64,000 nucleotides of DNA from Clostridiales bacterium (GCA_004551945.1 SFPN01000009.1:1-64000); one strand, 5' to 3'; shown: positions 16,191 through 24,753, counted from the first letter of the stretch. The notes: generated from the sequence alone by a model not told the origin. Translations and numbers: made by a program.

Positions 16191-16826
16191 ATGACATTTG
16201 ATCCAACCTTATACTTTATCACCGACAGCACCGGTCTGACCCAGGCCCGGCTTCTGGAGATCGTGGCAGAGGCCTGCCAGGGCGGCGCCACTTTGGTCCA
16301 GCTGCGGGAGAAAAACCGCTCCACCCGGGCCTATCTGGAGCTGGCTCTGGCGGTGAAAACCGTGACGGACGCCTACCAGGTGCCCCTTATCATCGACGAC
16401 CGGGTGGACATCGCCCTGGCCAGCGGCGCAGCAGGCGTTCATGTGGGCGCCGAGGACATGCCAGTGGCTCTGGCCCGGCGGCTCATGGGCCCGGACCGGA
16501 TCGTGGGCGCCACCGCCAAGACAGTGGAGCGGGCCCTCCAGGCCCAGGAGGAAGGGGCGGACTACCTGGGGGTGGGGGCCATCTATCCCACCACCACCAA
16601 GGTGGTCACCGTCATTACCAAGGTCTCTACGCTTACTGAAATTTGTCAGGCTGTCCAGGTTCCGGTGTGTGCCATCGGCGGTCTGAATCCCACCAACTGC
16701 GACGTGCTGGCCGGCAGCGGAATTTCCGGCATCTGCGCTGTCTCCGCCATTATGAAAAGTGAGGACCCCCGCCAGGCCGCCTCTCTGCTCCGGCAGAAAG
16801 CGGAGGAGCTGAAAGCCTCCCGGTAA
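16191..16826 (+). CDS. thiE: Thiamine-phosphate synthase ThiE
   Basis: A 211-residue TIM-barrel enzyme joining hydroxymethylpyrimidine diphosphate and thiazole phosphate. Visible motifs include VQLREKNRSTRAYLE, IIDDRVDIALASGAAGVHVGAEDMP and the GVGAIYPTTTK / CAIGGLNPTN phosphate-binding loops. It starts 17 bases after thiC with a GGGAGG ribosome site, so it shares the riboswitch. No thiazole-branch genes (thiG, thiH, thiS, thiM) are nearby. Confidence 0.95.
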   Translation: MTFDPTLYFITDSTGLTQARLLEIVAEACQGGATLVQLREKNRSTRAYLELALAVKTVTDAYQVPLIIDDRVDIALASGAAGVHVGAEDMPVALARRLMGPDRIVGATAKTVERALQAQEEGADYLGVGAIYPTTTKVVTVITKVSTLTEICQAVQVPVCAIGGLNPTNCDVLAGSGISGICAVSAIMKSEDPRQAASLLRQKAEELKASR

Positions 16827-16834
16827 AAAAGCCC

Positions 16835-16876
16835 GGCTCTCTCCCAGACTCAAGAGGTCTGGGGGAGAGCCCTTTC
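16835..16876 (+). terminator. Terminator after thiE
   Basis: GGCTCTCTCCCAGAC pairs with GTCTGGGGGAGAGCC (one G-U pair) around a seven-base loop, followed by CCTTTCT. It separates the thiamine operon from the MATE gene. Confidence 0.85.
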
Positions 16877-16911
16877 TATGGGCTGATTTCCCTTGAGAAA
16901 GAAGAGCAGCC

Positions 16912-18300
16912 ATGTCTTCCGATAACCGATTTCTTGCCACGGAGCCTGTTGGCAAGCTGCTGTGGAAGCTGGCCATCCCCACGGTGGCAGCCCAGCTCAT
17001 CAACATGCTCTATAACATTGTGGACCGGGTTTACATCGGCCACATGCCCGGCGACGGCAGCCTGGCCCTCACAGGGGTAGGCATCTGTCTGCCGGTTATT
17101 ATGATCGTCACCGCCTTTGCCTCCCTCATCGGCGCCGGAGGGGCGCCCCAGGCCTCCATCTTTATGGGGCGGCAGGAGCCGGATACCGCAGAAAAAATTC
17201 TGGGCAGCTGTCTTACCCTCCAGATGATTGTCTCTGTCCTGCTCACCGCCGTGCTTCTGGCGGGCAACCGGTCCTTCCTCCTGGTCTTTGGGGCCAGTGA
17301 AAACACCATCGGCTATGCCGTGGACTACATGAATCTCTACGCCCTGGGCACCCTTTTCGTCCAGCTGACCCTGGGGATGAACGCCTACATCACCGCCCAG
17401 GGCTTTGCCAAAACCAGTATGCTCACGGTGCTCATCGGCGCCATATGCAACATCATCCTGGACCCCATCTTCATTTTCGCCCTGGGCATGGGGGTAAAGG
17501 GTGCGGCCCTGGCAACAGTCATCTCCCAGGGCGTCTCCTGCACCTGGGTGATGGCCTTCCTCTGCGGTAAAAAGACTCTGCTGAAGGTAAAGCACAAAAA
17601 CCTGCGCCTCAATGCCAAGATCCTGCTGCCCTGCCTGGCCCTGGGGCTGTCTTCCTTTATTATGCAGGCCAGCGAGAGCGTCATTTTTGTCTGTTTTAAC
17701 TCCTCTCTGCTGCGGTACGGCGGGGATATCGCCGTGGGAGCCATGACCATTCTCACCAGCGTCATGCAGTTTGCCCTGCTGCCCCTGCAGGGCCTGGGCC
17801 AGGGCGCCCAGCCCATCACCAGCTACAACTTCGGGGCCGGGAACGCCCAGCGGGTGAAGGACACTTTTCTCCTCCTGCTGAAAGTGAGTATGCTCTTTTC
17901 TGTGGCTTTCTGGGTTCTGGTGATGCTCTTCCCCCGGGTTTTTGCCAGTCTCTTCACCCCGGATCCGGAGCTGCTGGCCTTTGCCAGCAAGGTCCTGCGG
18001 ATCTACTGCGGCGCTCTGTGCCTGTTCGGCATCCAGGTCTCCTGCCAGCTGACCTTTGTGGCCATTGGCTACGCCAAGTCCTCCATTGTGGTGGCGGTGG
18101 TGCGGAAATTTGTCCTGCTGCTGCCTCTCATCTACCTGATGCCCATGCTGATGGCAAACCAGACCCTGGCCGTGTACATAGCTGAGCCGGTGGCCGATGT
18201 GATCGCCGTGACCTTCACCGCCATCTTGTTCTCTCTCCGCTTCCGGCAGGCCATCCGCAGCATTGACAATTCCAAACCGACCCCATCTATAGAACAATAA
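16912..18300 (+). CDS. MATE family efflux transporter
   Basis: A 462-residue, twelve-helix multidrug and toxin extrusion protein, probably driven by a sodium or proton gradient. The two homologous halves begin PVGKLLWKLAIPTVAAQLINMLYNIVDRVYIGHMPG and, in the second half, LGLSSFIMQASESVIFVCFNSSLLRYGG; the family motif GLGQGAQPITSYNFGAGN is clear. Substrate unknown. It begins 15 bases before the next gene's ribosome site and seems to lead the run of genes down to the CDP-alcohol transferase. Confidence 0.93.
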   Translation: MSSDNRFLATEPVGKLLWKLAIPTVAAQLINMLYNIVDRVYIGHMPGDGSLALTGVGICLPVIMIVTAFASLIGAGGAPQASIFMGRQEPDTAEKILGSCLTLQMIVSVLLTAVLLAGNRSFLLVFGASENTIGYAVDYMNLYALGTLFVQLTLGMNAYITAQGFAKTSMLTVLIGAICNIILDPIFIFALGMGVKGAALATVISQGVSCTWVMAFLCGKKTLLKVKHKNLRLNAKILLPCLALGLSSFIMQASESVIFVCFNSSLLRYGGDIAVGAMTILTSVMQFALLPLQGLGQGAQPITSYNFGAGNAQRVKDTFLLLLKVSMLFSVAFWVLVMLFPRVFASLFTPDPELLAFASKVLRIYCGALCLFGIQVSCQLTFVAIGYAKSSIVVAVVRKFVLLLPLIYLMPMLMANQTLAVYIAEPVADVIAVTFTAILFSLRFRQAIRSIDNSKPTPSIEQ

Positions 18301-18313
18301 AGGAGGACCTGCC

Positions 18314-18859
18314 TTGCAACTGATGATTGCCTCTGATATCCACGGTGACGCCGCCTGCTGCCAGGCGCTGCTGGACGCTTTCCAGCGGGAGAAGCCGGAC
18401 CGGCTGCTGCTGTTGGGAGACCTTCTCTACCACGGCCCCAGAAATCCGCTGCCCCAGGACTACGACCCCCAGCAGGTAATCCGCCTGCTCAACGAACAGA
18501 AAAACCACCTGCTCTGCGTCCGTGGCAACTGCGACTGTGAGGTGGACCAGATGGTGCTGGATTTTCCCATCCTGGCGGAGTATTGCCTGCTGTACCACAA
18601 AAACCGGGTTCTCTACGTCACCCACGGGCACCACGCCTGCCGGCAGGACCCGCCGCCCCTGGGCCCCGGGGATATCCTGCTCCACGGCCATACCCACGTC
18701 CCGGCTTGGGAGGAGTTTGGGCAGGGGAACCTGTACTTAAACCCCGGCTCCGTGTCCATTCCCAAGGAGGACAGCCCCCGGGGCTATCTGATGCTTACCG
18801 ATCAGGAGGCCCTTTGGAAAGACCTGGACGGCCAAATCTATCACCGGCTTGCGTTGTGA
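18314..18859 (+). CDS. yfcE: YfcE-type metal-dependent phosphodiesterase
   Basis: A 181-residue calcineurin-like phosphoesterase. Metal ligands are seen in SDIHG, LLLGDLLYHGP, RGNCD, THGHH and GHTHVP, all in order. The start is TTG, seven bases after AGGAGG, giving MQLMIASDIHG, which matches the N-terminus of the E. coli YfcE family better than the ATG three codons later. The natural substrate is unknown. It follows the MATE gene by 13 bases. Confidence 0.88.
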   Translation: MQLMIASDIHGDAACCQALLDAFQREKPDRLLLLGDLLYHGPRNPLPQDYDPQQVIRLLNEQKNHLLCVRGNCDCEVDQMVLDFPILAEYCLLYHKNRVLYVTHGHHACRQDPPPLGPGDILLHGHTHVPAWEEFGQGNLYLNPGSVSIPKEDSPRGYLMLTDQEALWKDLDGQIYHRLAL

Positions 18860-18870
18860 GGTGACCTGCC

Positions 18871-19812
18871 ATGTGCACCATATACCCGGATTATTACCCC
18901 AGGTTTTCCTGCATTGCCTCCCGTTGCACCCACAACTGCTGCATCGGCTGGGAGATCGACATTGACCCCGACACCCTCCGGCGGTACCAGGCGGAGGAGG
19001 GGCCCATGGGCCAGCGGCTGGCCCGGTCCATCTCCGCCGGGGAGGACCCCCACTTTCTGCTGGGGGAAGGGGAGCGGTGTCCTTTTTTAAATCAGGAAAA
19101 CCTCTGTGATCTGATTCTTTACAAAGGGGAAGGGTTCCTCTGCCAGATCTGCACGGACCACCCCCGGTTCCGGAGCTTTCTGCCCAACCGGACCGAGGTG
19201 GGCCTTGGGCTGTGCTGCGAGGAAGCCGCCCGGCTGATCCTGTCCCAAGAGAAACCTGTGACCCTCTGCGGAGAAGCGGCAGGGGCGCCCGAACCGGATG
19301 CCCAGGCTCTTTTGGACCTGCGGGAGCAGCTCTTTGCCCTGGCTCAGGACAGGAGCCAACCCATAAAAGACCGGGAGCAGGCCATCCTCGCCCGCTGCCA
19401 GACCTCTCTTCCTGACCTGACTGCGGCTCAGTGGGCGGAGATTTATCTGAACCTGGAGCGGTTGAACCCAGCCTGGACTGCTATCCTGGAGGACCTGCGG
19501 GACCACGGGGAGAAGGCGGACCCGGTCGCCTTTAACCGGTTTATGACCGGCCGGGAGACGGAGTATGAGCAGCTGCTGGTCTACTTTCTCTACCGCCACT
19601 TTCTCACCGGCTACGAGGACGGCGACCCCGGCGGTAAGGCGGCCTTCGCGGTTCTCAGCACCCGGCTTCTGCGCCGGCTGGGTGCGCGCCGCTGGCAGCG
19701 AACCGGGCAGTTTTCCCTGGAGGACCAGGCGGAATATGCCCGACTATACTCCTCGGAGGTGGAGTACAGCCAGGAGAACCTGGACGCTCTGTTCGACCTG
19801 CTGATGGGATAG
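18871..19812 (+). CDS. FliB-like flagellin lysine-N-methylase family protein
   Basis: A 313-residue protein with the cysteine-rich N-terminus of the FliB family (FSCIASRCTHNCCIGWEIDI, CPFLNQENLCDLI, CQICTDHPRF, GLGLCCEEAARLI), which probably holds an iron-sulfur cluster. Characterised members methylate lysines of flagellin. No flagellar genes are in the window, so the target may be another protein. It follows yfcE by 11 bases and is likely co-transcribed. Confidence 0.8.
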   Translation: MCTIYPDYYPRFSCIASRCTHNCCIGWEIDIDPDTLRRYQAEEGPMGQRLARSISAGEDPHFLLGEGERCPFLNQENLCDLILYKGEGFLCQICTDHPRFRSFLPNRTEVGLGLCCEEAARLILSQEKPVTLCGEAAGAPEPDAQALLDLREQLFALAQDRSQPIKDREQAILARCQTSLPDLTAAQWAEIYLNLERLNPAWTAILEDLRDHGEKADPVAFNRFMTGRETEYEQLLVYFLYRHFLTGYEDGDPGGKAAFAVLSTRLLRRLGARRWQRTGQFSLEDQAEYARLYSSEVEYSQENLDALFDLLMG

Positions 19813-19823
19813 GGGAGGCCGCC

Positions 19824-20336
19824 ATGAACAAAACCCAGCTTCCCAACTGCCTGACCCTTCTGCGGATGGCAGGGTCGGTCATTCTCTGCCTGGTGCCGGT
19901 GTTCTCCTGGGGCTTTTATGGGGTCTACCTGCTCTGCGGGGTGACCGACATGCTGGACGGCGCTCTGGCGCGCAGGCTCCAGGCAGAAAGCCGCACCGGC
20001 GAAGTGCTGGACAGCCTGGCGGACGCCTTCTTTGTCCTGGTCTGCCTGGTCCGCCTCTTGCCCCATCTCCGGCTTCCGAGCTGGCTCTGGATCTGGGTGG
20101 GCCTGATTGCCCTGATCAAGCTGTTCACCCTTGCGGTGGGGGCGTTCCGGGACCACCGCTTCGCCTTTCTGCACACCGCAGCCAAAAAGCTGACAGGCCT
20201 TCTGCTGTTCCTGTTTCCCCTGGCGCTGCCCTGGCTGGGCATTGTTGTGCCGGGGGCGGCGCTCTGCTGTCTGGCCACCTTCGCGGCGGTCCAGGAGCTG
20301 GCGCGGACCATTCGATCTAAGGAGATGACGTCATGA
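19824..20336 (+). CDS. CDP-alcohol phosphatidyltransferase family enzyme
   Basis: A 170-residue integral membrane enzyme. The catalytic motif D-x2-DG-x2-AR-x8-G-x3-D-x3-D is complete in DMLDGALARRLQAESRTGEV plus LDSLAD. Such enzymes move a phosphatidyl group from CDP-diacylglycerol to an alcohol (phosphatidylglycerol phosphate synthase is the best-known type); the acceptor cannot be told. The gene follows the FliB-like gene by 11 bases and overlaps the next start by four (ATGA). Confidence 0.88.
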   Translation: MNKTQLPNCLTLLRMAGSVILCLVPVFSWGFYGVYLLCGVTDMLDGALARRLQAESRTGEVLDSLADAFFVLVCLVRLLPHLRLPSWLWIWVGLIALIKLFTLAVGAFRDHRFAFLHTAAKKLTGLLLFLFPLALPWLGIVVPGAALCCLATFAAVQELARTIRSKEMTS

Positions 20337-20743
20337 CTTTGCAAACCGAACGCCTGGAACGGGAGCTGAACTGCTCCTACCAGGCAGAACCGCTGGATGA
20401 CAGTTTCCTTTCCATCATAAAAGGCCAGCTGGCGAAAACCGAGAAGGACCCGGAGCACTACCTTTGGCACAGCTTTTGGCTTCTGCTCCGAGCCAGCGAC
20501 CGGGTTGTGGTCGGCTCCGCTGATTTCAAGGACGTTCCCAACAAGGACGGGGAAGTGGAGATTGGCTATGGTCTGGGCGATGGGTTCCGGCACCACGGCT
20601 ATATGACAGAAGCAGTCCAGACCATGTCCGTACGGCACGTCATTGCAGAGACAGAGACCGACAACCTGGCCTCCCAACGCATTTTACAGCGATGTGGATT
20701 TACAGAGCAAAGTCGGGGAGAGACCATTTGGTGGAAATTGTAA
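20333..20743 (+). CDS. Shortened GNAT acetyltransferase
   Basis: A 136-residue GNAT-fold protein with the late strands and acetyl-CoA region recognisable: EVEIGYGLGDGFRHHGYMTEAVQTM, then VIAETETDNLASQRILQRCGF. Relatives have about eight to ten more residues (a CxWALxQ-type helix end) between MTEAVQTM and VRHVIAET, so a small in-frame deletion seems to have shortened helix 3. It may be inactive or altered. It overlaps the CDP-alcohol gene and has a good AAGGAG ribosome site. Confidence 0.65.
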   Translation: MTLQTERLERELNCSYQAEPLDDSFLSIIKGQLAKTEKDPEHYLWHSFWLLLRASDRVVVGSADFKDVPNKDGEVEIGYGLGDGFRHHGYMTEAVQTMSVRHVIAETETDNLASQRILQRCGFTEQSRGETIWWKL

Positions 20744-20766
20744 TATTACTAGAGAGGCTTAGCGTC

Positions 20767-21480
20767 ATGAGGCAAAGAATATATCATGTACTTGAAGACG
20801 CAGAATCAGATAATAAAGTCAGTCAGATTTACAACAGATTTATGCTTGTATGCATTGTGGCGAGTATGATTCCTCTGTGTTTTAAGCAGACAAATTTGCT
20901 GTTTAGTTTGATGGACAAAATAACGGTATCTGTTTTCATTTTCGACTACATACTTCGGTGGATAACAGCGGATTACAAGTTCAGAGAGAGCGGAAAAGCT
21001 GCGTTCTTAAAATATCCGTTCAGCGTATATGCCATTGTAGATTTATTGTCTATCCTGCCTTCTCTCACCACCTTGAATTCGGGTTTCAAACTATTTAGGC
21101 TGTTCCGCCTGAACAAAGCATTTAAGACATTGAGGCTATTACGCTACTCCAAGAGTTTCCATTTGATTCTTTCTGTCATAAAGAGAGAACGTCAGGCACT
21201 TATGGCAGTCTGCATTCTGTCTGGCGGCTATATTCTTTTGTCTGCTTTGATCATGTTCCAAGTTGAGCCAGAAAGTTTCAAGACATTTTTCGATGCGATC
21301 TATTGGGCGGTCGTAACCTTGACTACGGTTGGATATGGCGATCTATACCCGGTAAGCGATATAGGCAGAGTGGTTAGCATGATATCTTCCGTTATGGGAA
21401 TAGCCATCGTCGCCTTGCCAACCGGCATTATTACAGCGGGATATATGAGTGAACTGAATAAAGATAACGACACACAATAG
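20767..21480 (+). CDS. Voltage-gated-type potassium channel
   Basis: A 237-residue six-helix channel subunit. The selectivity filter TTVGYGDLYP (186-195) lies between S5 and S6, and a positively charged S4-like stretch FKLFRLFRLNKAFKTLRLLR (107-126) precedes them, so K+ flow gated by voltage is likely. Base use differs sharply from the neighbours: AT-rich, with ATA, TTA and AGA codons, from about 20740 on. This points to recent transfer. ATG at 20767 follows GAGAGG. Confidence 0.9.
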   Translation: MRQRIYHVLEDAESDNKVSQIYNRFMLVCIVASMIPLCFKQTNLLFSLMDKITVSVFIFDYILRWITADYKFRESGKAAFLKYPFSVYAIVDLLSILPSLTTLNSGFKLFRLFRLNKAFKTLRLLRYSKSFHLILSVIKRERQALMAVCILSGGYILLSALIMFQVEPESFKTFFDAIYWAVVTLTTVGYGDLYPVSDIGRVVSMISSVMGIAIVALPTGIITAGYMSELNKDNDTQ

Positions 21481-21481
21481 G

Positions 21482-21516
21482 ACAGGGCCTCCCATCAAGG
21501 GAAGCCCTGTTTTTTG
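21482..21516 (+). terminator. Terminator after the K+ channel gene
   Basis: ACAGGGC and TCCC pair with GGGA and GCCCTGT (one internal mismatch) around a five-base loop, followed by six T residues. Confidence 0.88.
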
Positions 21517-21546
21517 CACTTTTTAGAGTATCTTCGCTTTAGGCCG

Positions 21547-22407
21547 TCACGGCTTGCACCGGCCGCAGGGGGTGTAGCCCTGGTCCAGCAGGGCCTGGCG
21601 GCTTTCTGTTGTCATCTGTTTGTTGCTCTCGTCCAGCTGCTGGGCGCTGGAACAGGAGGGCAGATGGAACTTCCCGGTGTTGGTGTTAATTACGTACTCG
21701 GTCTCCGTTTGTTCTATCGTGCTGCCCTCCAGGGCGCTGTTTCCGGTGGCGTAGTCGATGGTCACCCCAGGTTGGACGTTGTAGCAGAACACATTAAAGC
21801 AGATGCCCTCGCCCTGGTCCTCCACGGATTTGGCCTCCATGAGAACCCCCTGGGCCACCAGATTATCCCCTTCAAAAATGGGGGTGACCCGGTAGAGCAC
21901 ATGGTTACCGGTCTCCTGCACGTAGTCGGCCACCATGTTTTCAAAGGGGAGCATCCCCGTGACGTTCAGGTACCGGGTGCCGGTAATCAGGTTTTGCTTG
22001 TTGGCGTTTTCCGCCGTCAGCTGATAGCCGATGAGGTGGCAGCGGTTGTACAGGTACTTGCCGTCCACGCAGTCATACTTCACCGTCTGCCAGCCGGTGG
22101 GCTTTACCTGGCCAATCTCCGACCGCTCCTCCGTGGGCATGGTGTCCAGCCCCACGCTGGCCATGGCGGGGCCGCACCGACCCAGCTGGTCCAGCTCGCT
22201 GTATTCCTCAAAGCTGGTGGCGGTGAGCGCACTGTCTGAAAAATAGGGCTCGCCGCCGTTTATCTGGACGTAAGGGGAGCCGGAATAGGCGGGAAGGGCA
22301 TCCAGAGAAACCGGCGGAGACGCCGGCCCCAGGGAGCTGGAGCAGGCGGAAAGGGCCAGGCAGACCAGCGCGGCAAACAAACATGGGAGGGATTTCAGGG
22401 TTCGCAT
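21547..22407 (-). CDS. Secreted lipoprotein DNA/RNA non-specific endonuclease
   Basis: A 286-residue protein with a lipoprotein signal (LALSAC, lipid on Cys22). The nuclease core of the EndA/NucA type is seen in YLYNRCHLIGYQL (His124 in the DRGH-equivalent position, here NRCH) and ENANKQNLITGTRYLN. A short C-terminal module, FHLPSCSSAQQL...QGYTPCGRCKP, resembles Ada-type zinc sites with the PSC / PCGRC spacing. It likely degrades extracellular nucleic acid at the cell surface. It overlaps the 3' end of the upstream 138-residue gene. Confidence 0.87.
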   Translation of the reverse strand: MRTLKSLPCLFAALVCLALSACSSSLGPASPPVSLDALPAYSGSPYVQINGGEPYFSDSALTATSFEEYSELDQLGRCGPAMASVGLDTMPTEERSEIGQVKPTGWQTVKYDCVDGKYLYNRCHLIGYQLTAENANKQNLITGTRYLNVTGMLPFENMVADYVQETGNHVLYRVTPIFEGDNLVAQGVLMEAKSVEDQGEGICFNVFCYNVQPGVTIDYATGNSALEGSTIEQTETEYVINTNTGKFHLPSCSSAQQLDESNKQMTTESRQALLDQGYTPCGRCKP

Positions 22408-22811
22408 GGAATATAGATCTCCTCTGTAATGGTTTTGTGGGAGGAACCGGCAAACTCTTCCTCTGCCGTCCTCTGAAAGCGGGTGAAGTCCAGGGGGCAG
22501 AACACGTCTGCCGGATAGTCCCGGTTCCAGCGGTACAAAATCACCTGCTGAATCCGGCCCAGGTCTTCGGGCAGGTCCGGAGTCTCCAGAAAACAGTACT
22601 CTCCAGGAGCAGTTTCTTCCAGGCAGTGTTCCGAAACACTTACCTGGGGACCGGTCTCCTGCTGAAACTGTTTGGCAGAGTAGGGGGACATCCACAGACG
22701 GGAGTGGGCGGTCTTTTCCAGAATCCGCGCCCGCAGCAGCCGGTCCTGGCTCTGGCGGCGGTGGTTGAACAGGATGCCGCCCTGGTTGTCCACGCAGTAA
22801 ATGAGGATCAT
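22395..22811 (-). CDS. Conserved hypothetical protein paired with the surface nuclease
   Basis: A 138-residue protein, MILIYCVDNQGGILFNHRRQSQD at its start, without a signal peptide or membrane segment. I recall similar clostridial proteins annotated as ribonuclease Z, but no metallo-beta-lactamase HxHxDH motif is present, so I do not accept that name. ATG at 22811 follows AAAGGAG. Its last codons overlap the start of the nuclease lipoprotein by 13 bases, so the two are coupled; an inhibitor or accessory role is possible but unproven. Confidence 0.7.
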   Translation of the reverse strand: MILIYCVDNQGGILFNHRRQSQDRLLRARILEKTAHSRLWMSPYSAKQFQQETGPQVSVSEHCLEETAPGEYCFLETPDLPEDLGRIQQVILYRWNRDYPADVFCPLDFTRFQRTAEEEFAGSSHKTITEEIYIPCEP

Positions 22812-22862
22812 GCCGGTCTCCTTTCCCGCCGTTTTGGGCATACTCTTCTTACCGCCCCAGGA

Positions 22863-22892
22863 TTGACAGAGCGGGGACACTCATTATACAAT
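22863..22892 (+). promoter_or_regulatory. Promoter of thiD
   Basis: TTGACA is followed by TATACAAT at 16-18 base spacing, about 80 bases before thiD. No TPP riboswitch is visible in the leader. Confidence 0.72.
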
Positions 22893-22974
22893 GATTTTAT
22901 ATCCGGCACAAGGGCAGAATCCCGGATTCCCCGGGTGTGCCGGTCCCATTCACCCCAGAAAAGGAGGCGCGGCA

Positions 22975-23787
22975 ATGAAAACAGCGCTGACCATCGCCGG
23001 CAGCGATTCCAGCGGCGGCGCAGGAATCCAGGCGGATATCAAAACCATGACCATGAACGGGGTCTACGCCATGAGCGCCATCACCGCTCTCACCGCCCAG
23101 AACACCCTGGGCGTTACCGGAATTTTTGAGGTACCCCCCCAATTTTTGGCCCAGCAGATCGATGCCGTGTTCCAGGACATCCGTCCCGATGCGGTGAAGA
23201 TCGGCATGGTCTCCTCCAGCGGCCTGATCCGCACCATTGCCGGCCGGCTGCGGGCCCATGAGGCAGAAAACCTGGTGGTAGACCCCGTGATGGTGGCCAC
23301 CAGCGGGGCACGGCTCATGGAGGCCGAGGCCATCAGTACCCTCACCCGGGAGCTTCTTCCCATGGCAGCCCTCCTCACCCCCAACATCCCCGAGGCGGAG
23401 GTTCTCTCCGGCCAGGCCATCCGCAGTCAGGCAGACATGCAGGCGGCGGCGGAGAAGATCAGCCGGGCCTACGGCTGCGCGGTGTTGTGCAAGGGGGGCC
23501 ACAGCCTCAGCGACGCCAACGACCTGCTCTATATTGACGGGCACTGCCAGTGGTTCCGGGGCCGCCGGATTGACAACCCCAACACTCACGGCACAGGCTG
23601 CACCCTCTCCAGCGCCATTGCGGCCAATCTGGCCAAGGGGTTCCCCTTGGATCAGGCGGTTTCCCGGGCCAAGGCCTACATTTCCGGGGCTTTGGAAGCC
23701 ATGCTGGACCTGGGGCAGGGGAGCGGCCCCATGAACCACGCCTTTGCTCTCACCGGCCTTTTCGCCCAGGAGGCCGGGGAGCCCTGA
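22975..23787 (+). CDS. thiD: Hydroxymethylpyrimidine/phosphomethylpyrimidine kinase ThiD
   Basis: A 270-residue ribokinase-fold enzyme making hydroxymethylpyrimidine diphosphate. N-terminal TIAGSDSSGGAGIQADIKT binds the pyrimidine; the DPVMVATSGARLM segment and the anion hole THGTGCTLSSAIAANLAKG are intact. ATG follows AAAGGAGG. It completes the pyrimidine side begun by thiC and feeding thiE, but is not under the same riboswitch. Confidence 0.95.
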   Translation: MKTALTIAGSDSSGGAGIQADIKTMTMNGVYAMSAITALTAQNTLGVTGIFEVPPQFLAQQIDAVFQDIRPDAVKIGMVSSSGLIRTIAGRLRAHEAENLVVDPVMVATSGARLMEAEAISTLTRELLPMAALLTPNIPEAEVLSGQAIRSQADMQAAAEKISRAYGCAVLCKGGHSLSDANDLLYIDGHCQWFRGRRIDNPNTHGTGCTLSSAIAANLAKGFPLDQAVSRAKAYISGALEAMLDLGQGSGPMNHAFALTGLFAQEAGEP

Positions 23788-23829
23788 CCCAACACACACA
23801 AAGAAAGCGGACCAGACAGGAGGTCAACT

Positions 23830-24753
23830 ATGAACGAAATCTATGATGCTGTTATCGTGGGCGGCGGCCCCGGCGGGTACGCCGCAGCCCTTTACTGCGC
23901 CCGGGCCGGCCTGAGCACCGTAGTGCTGGAAAAGCTGGCACCCGGCGGCCAGATGGGCCTTACCGCCCAGATTGACAACTACCCCGGCTTTGACGAGGGA
24001 ATTTCCGGCTTTGCCCTGGGGGACAAGATGCGAAAGGGCGCGGAGCGGTTCGGCGCCAAAACCCAGGTAACGGAGGTTCTCTCTCTCCAGCTGGAGGGAG
24101 CAGAGAAACAAATCGAGACCGCCGACGGAACCATCCTGGGCCGGACGGTGATCCTGGCCACCGGAGCCCGGGCCAAGGGTCTGGGCCTGCCCGGCGAGGA
24201 GGCATTGGCCGGCCGGGGGCTCAGCTTCTGCGCCGCCTGCGACGGGATGTTCTACCGGGGCAAAACCGTGGTGGTGGTAGGCGGCGGAAACTCCGCGGCG
24301 GGGGACGCTCTGCTCCTCTCCCGCCTGTGCCAGAAGGTGATTCTGGTCCACCGCCGGGATACCCTGCGGGCCTCCCGGGTCTACCACAAGCCTCTGCTGG
24401 AGGCAGAAAACGTGGAGATCCACTGGAACTGCAATGTCACCCAGCTGCTCCAGGACATCCGCCTCACCGGCGTGCGCATCAAAAACAGCGTCACCGGGGA
24501 GGAGACCGACCTGACTTGCGACGGCCTTTTCATCAGCATCGGCAGAGCCCCCGCCACAGAGCTGGTAAAGGATCAGCTGACCCTGGACCCGGCGGGTTAT
24601 GTAGTGGCTGACGAGAGCACCCGGACCAATCTCCCTGGGGTCTTTGCCGTAGGCGATGTGCGGACCAAGGCCCTGCGCCAGGTGGTCACCGCGGCGGCGG
24701 ACGGCGCTGTAGCCGCCCACTACGCCGAGGCCTATCTCACCGAGGACGCTTAA
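23830..24753 (+). CDS. trxB: Thioredoxin-disulfide reductase
   Basis: A 307-residue FAD/NADPH enzyme. FAD-binding GGGPGGYAAALYCARAG, redox-active Cys134 and Cys137 in SFCAACDGMFYRG (CAAC rather than the common CATC), NADPH-binding VVVVGGGNSAAGDALLL and HRRDTLRAS, and the C-terminal GVFAVGDV are all present. It keeps thioredoxin reduced. The ribosome site is AGGAGG; the gene follows thiD by 42 bases and ends only six bases from the convergent nucleotidase gene, with no terminator visible between them. Confidence 0.95.
   Translation: MNEIYDAVIVGGGPGGYAAALYCARAGLSTVVLEKLAPGGQMGLTAQIDNYPGFDEGISGFALGDKMRKGAERFGAKTQVTEVLSLQLEGAEKQIETADGTILGRTVILATGARAKGLGLPGEEALAGRGLSFCAACDGMFYRGKTVVVVGGGNSAAGDALLLSRLCQKVILVHRRDTLRASRVYHKPLLEAENVEIHWNCNVTQLLQDIRLTGVRIKNSVTGEETDLTCDGLFISIGRAPATELVKDQLTLDPAGYVVADESTRTNLPGVFAVGDVRTKALRQVVTAAADGAVAAHYAEAYLTEDA

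Noticed and set aside
22395..22811. Ribonuclease Z
   Set aside because: The protein is too short and has no metallo-beta-lactamase HxHxDH motif.
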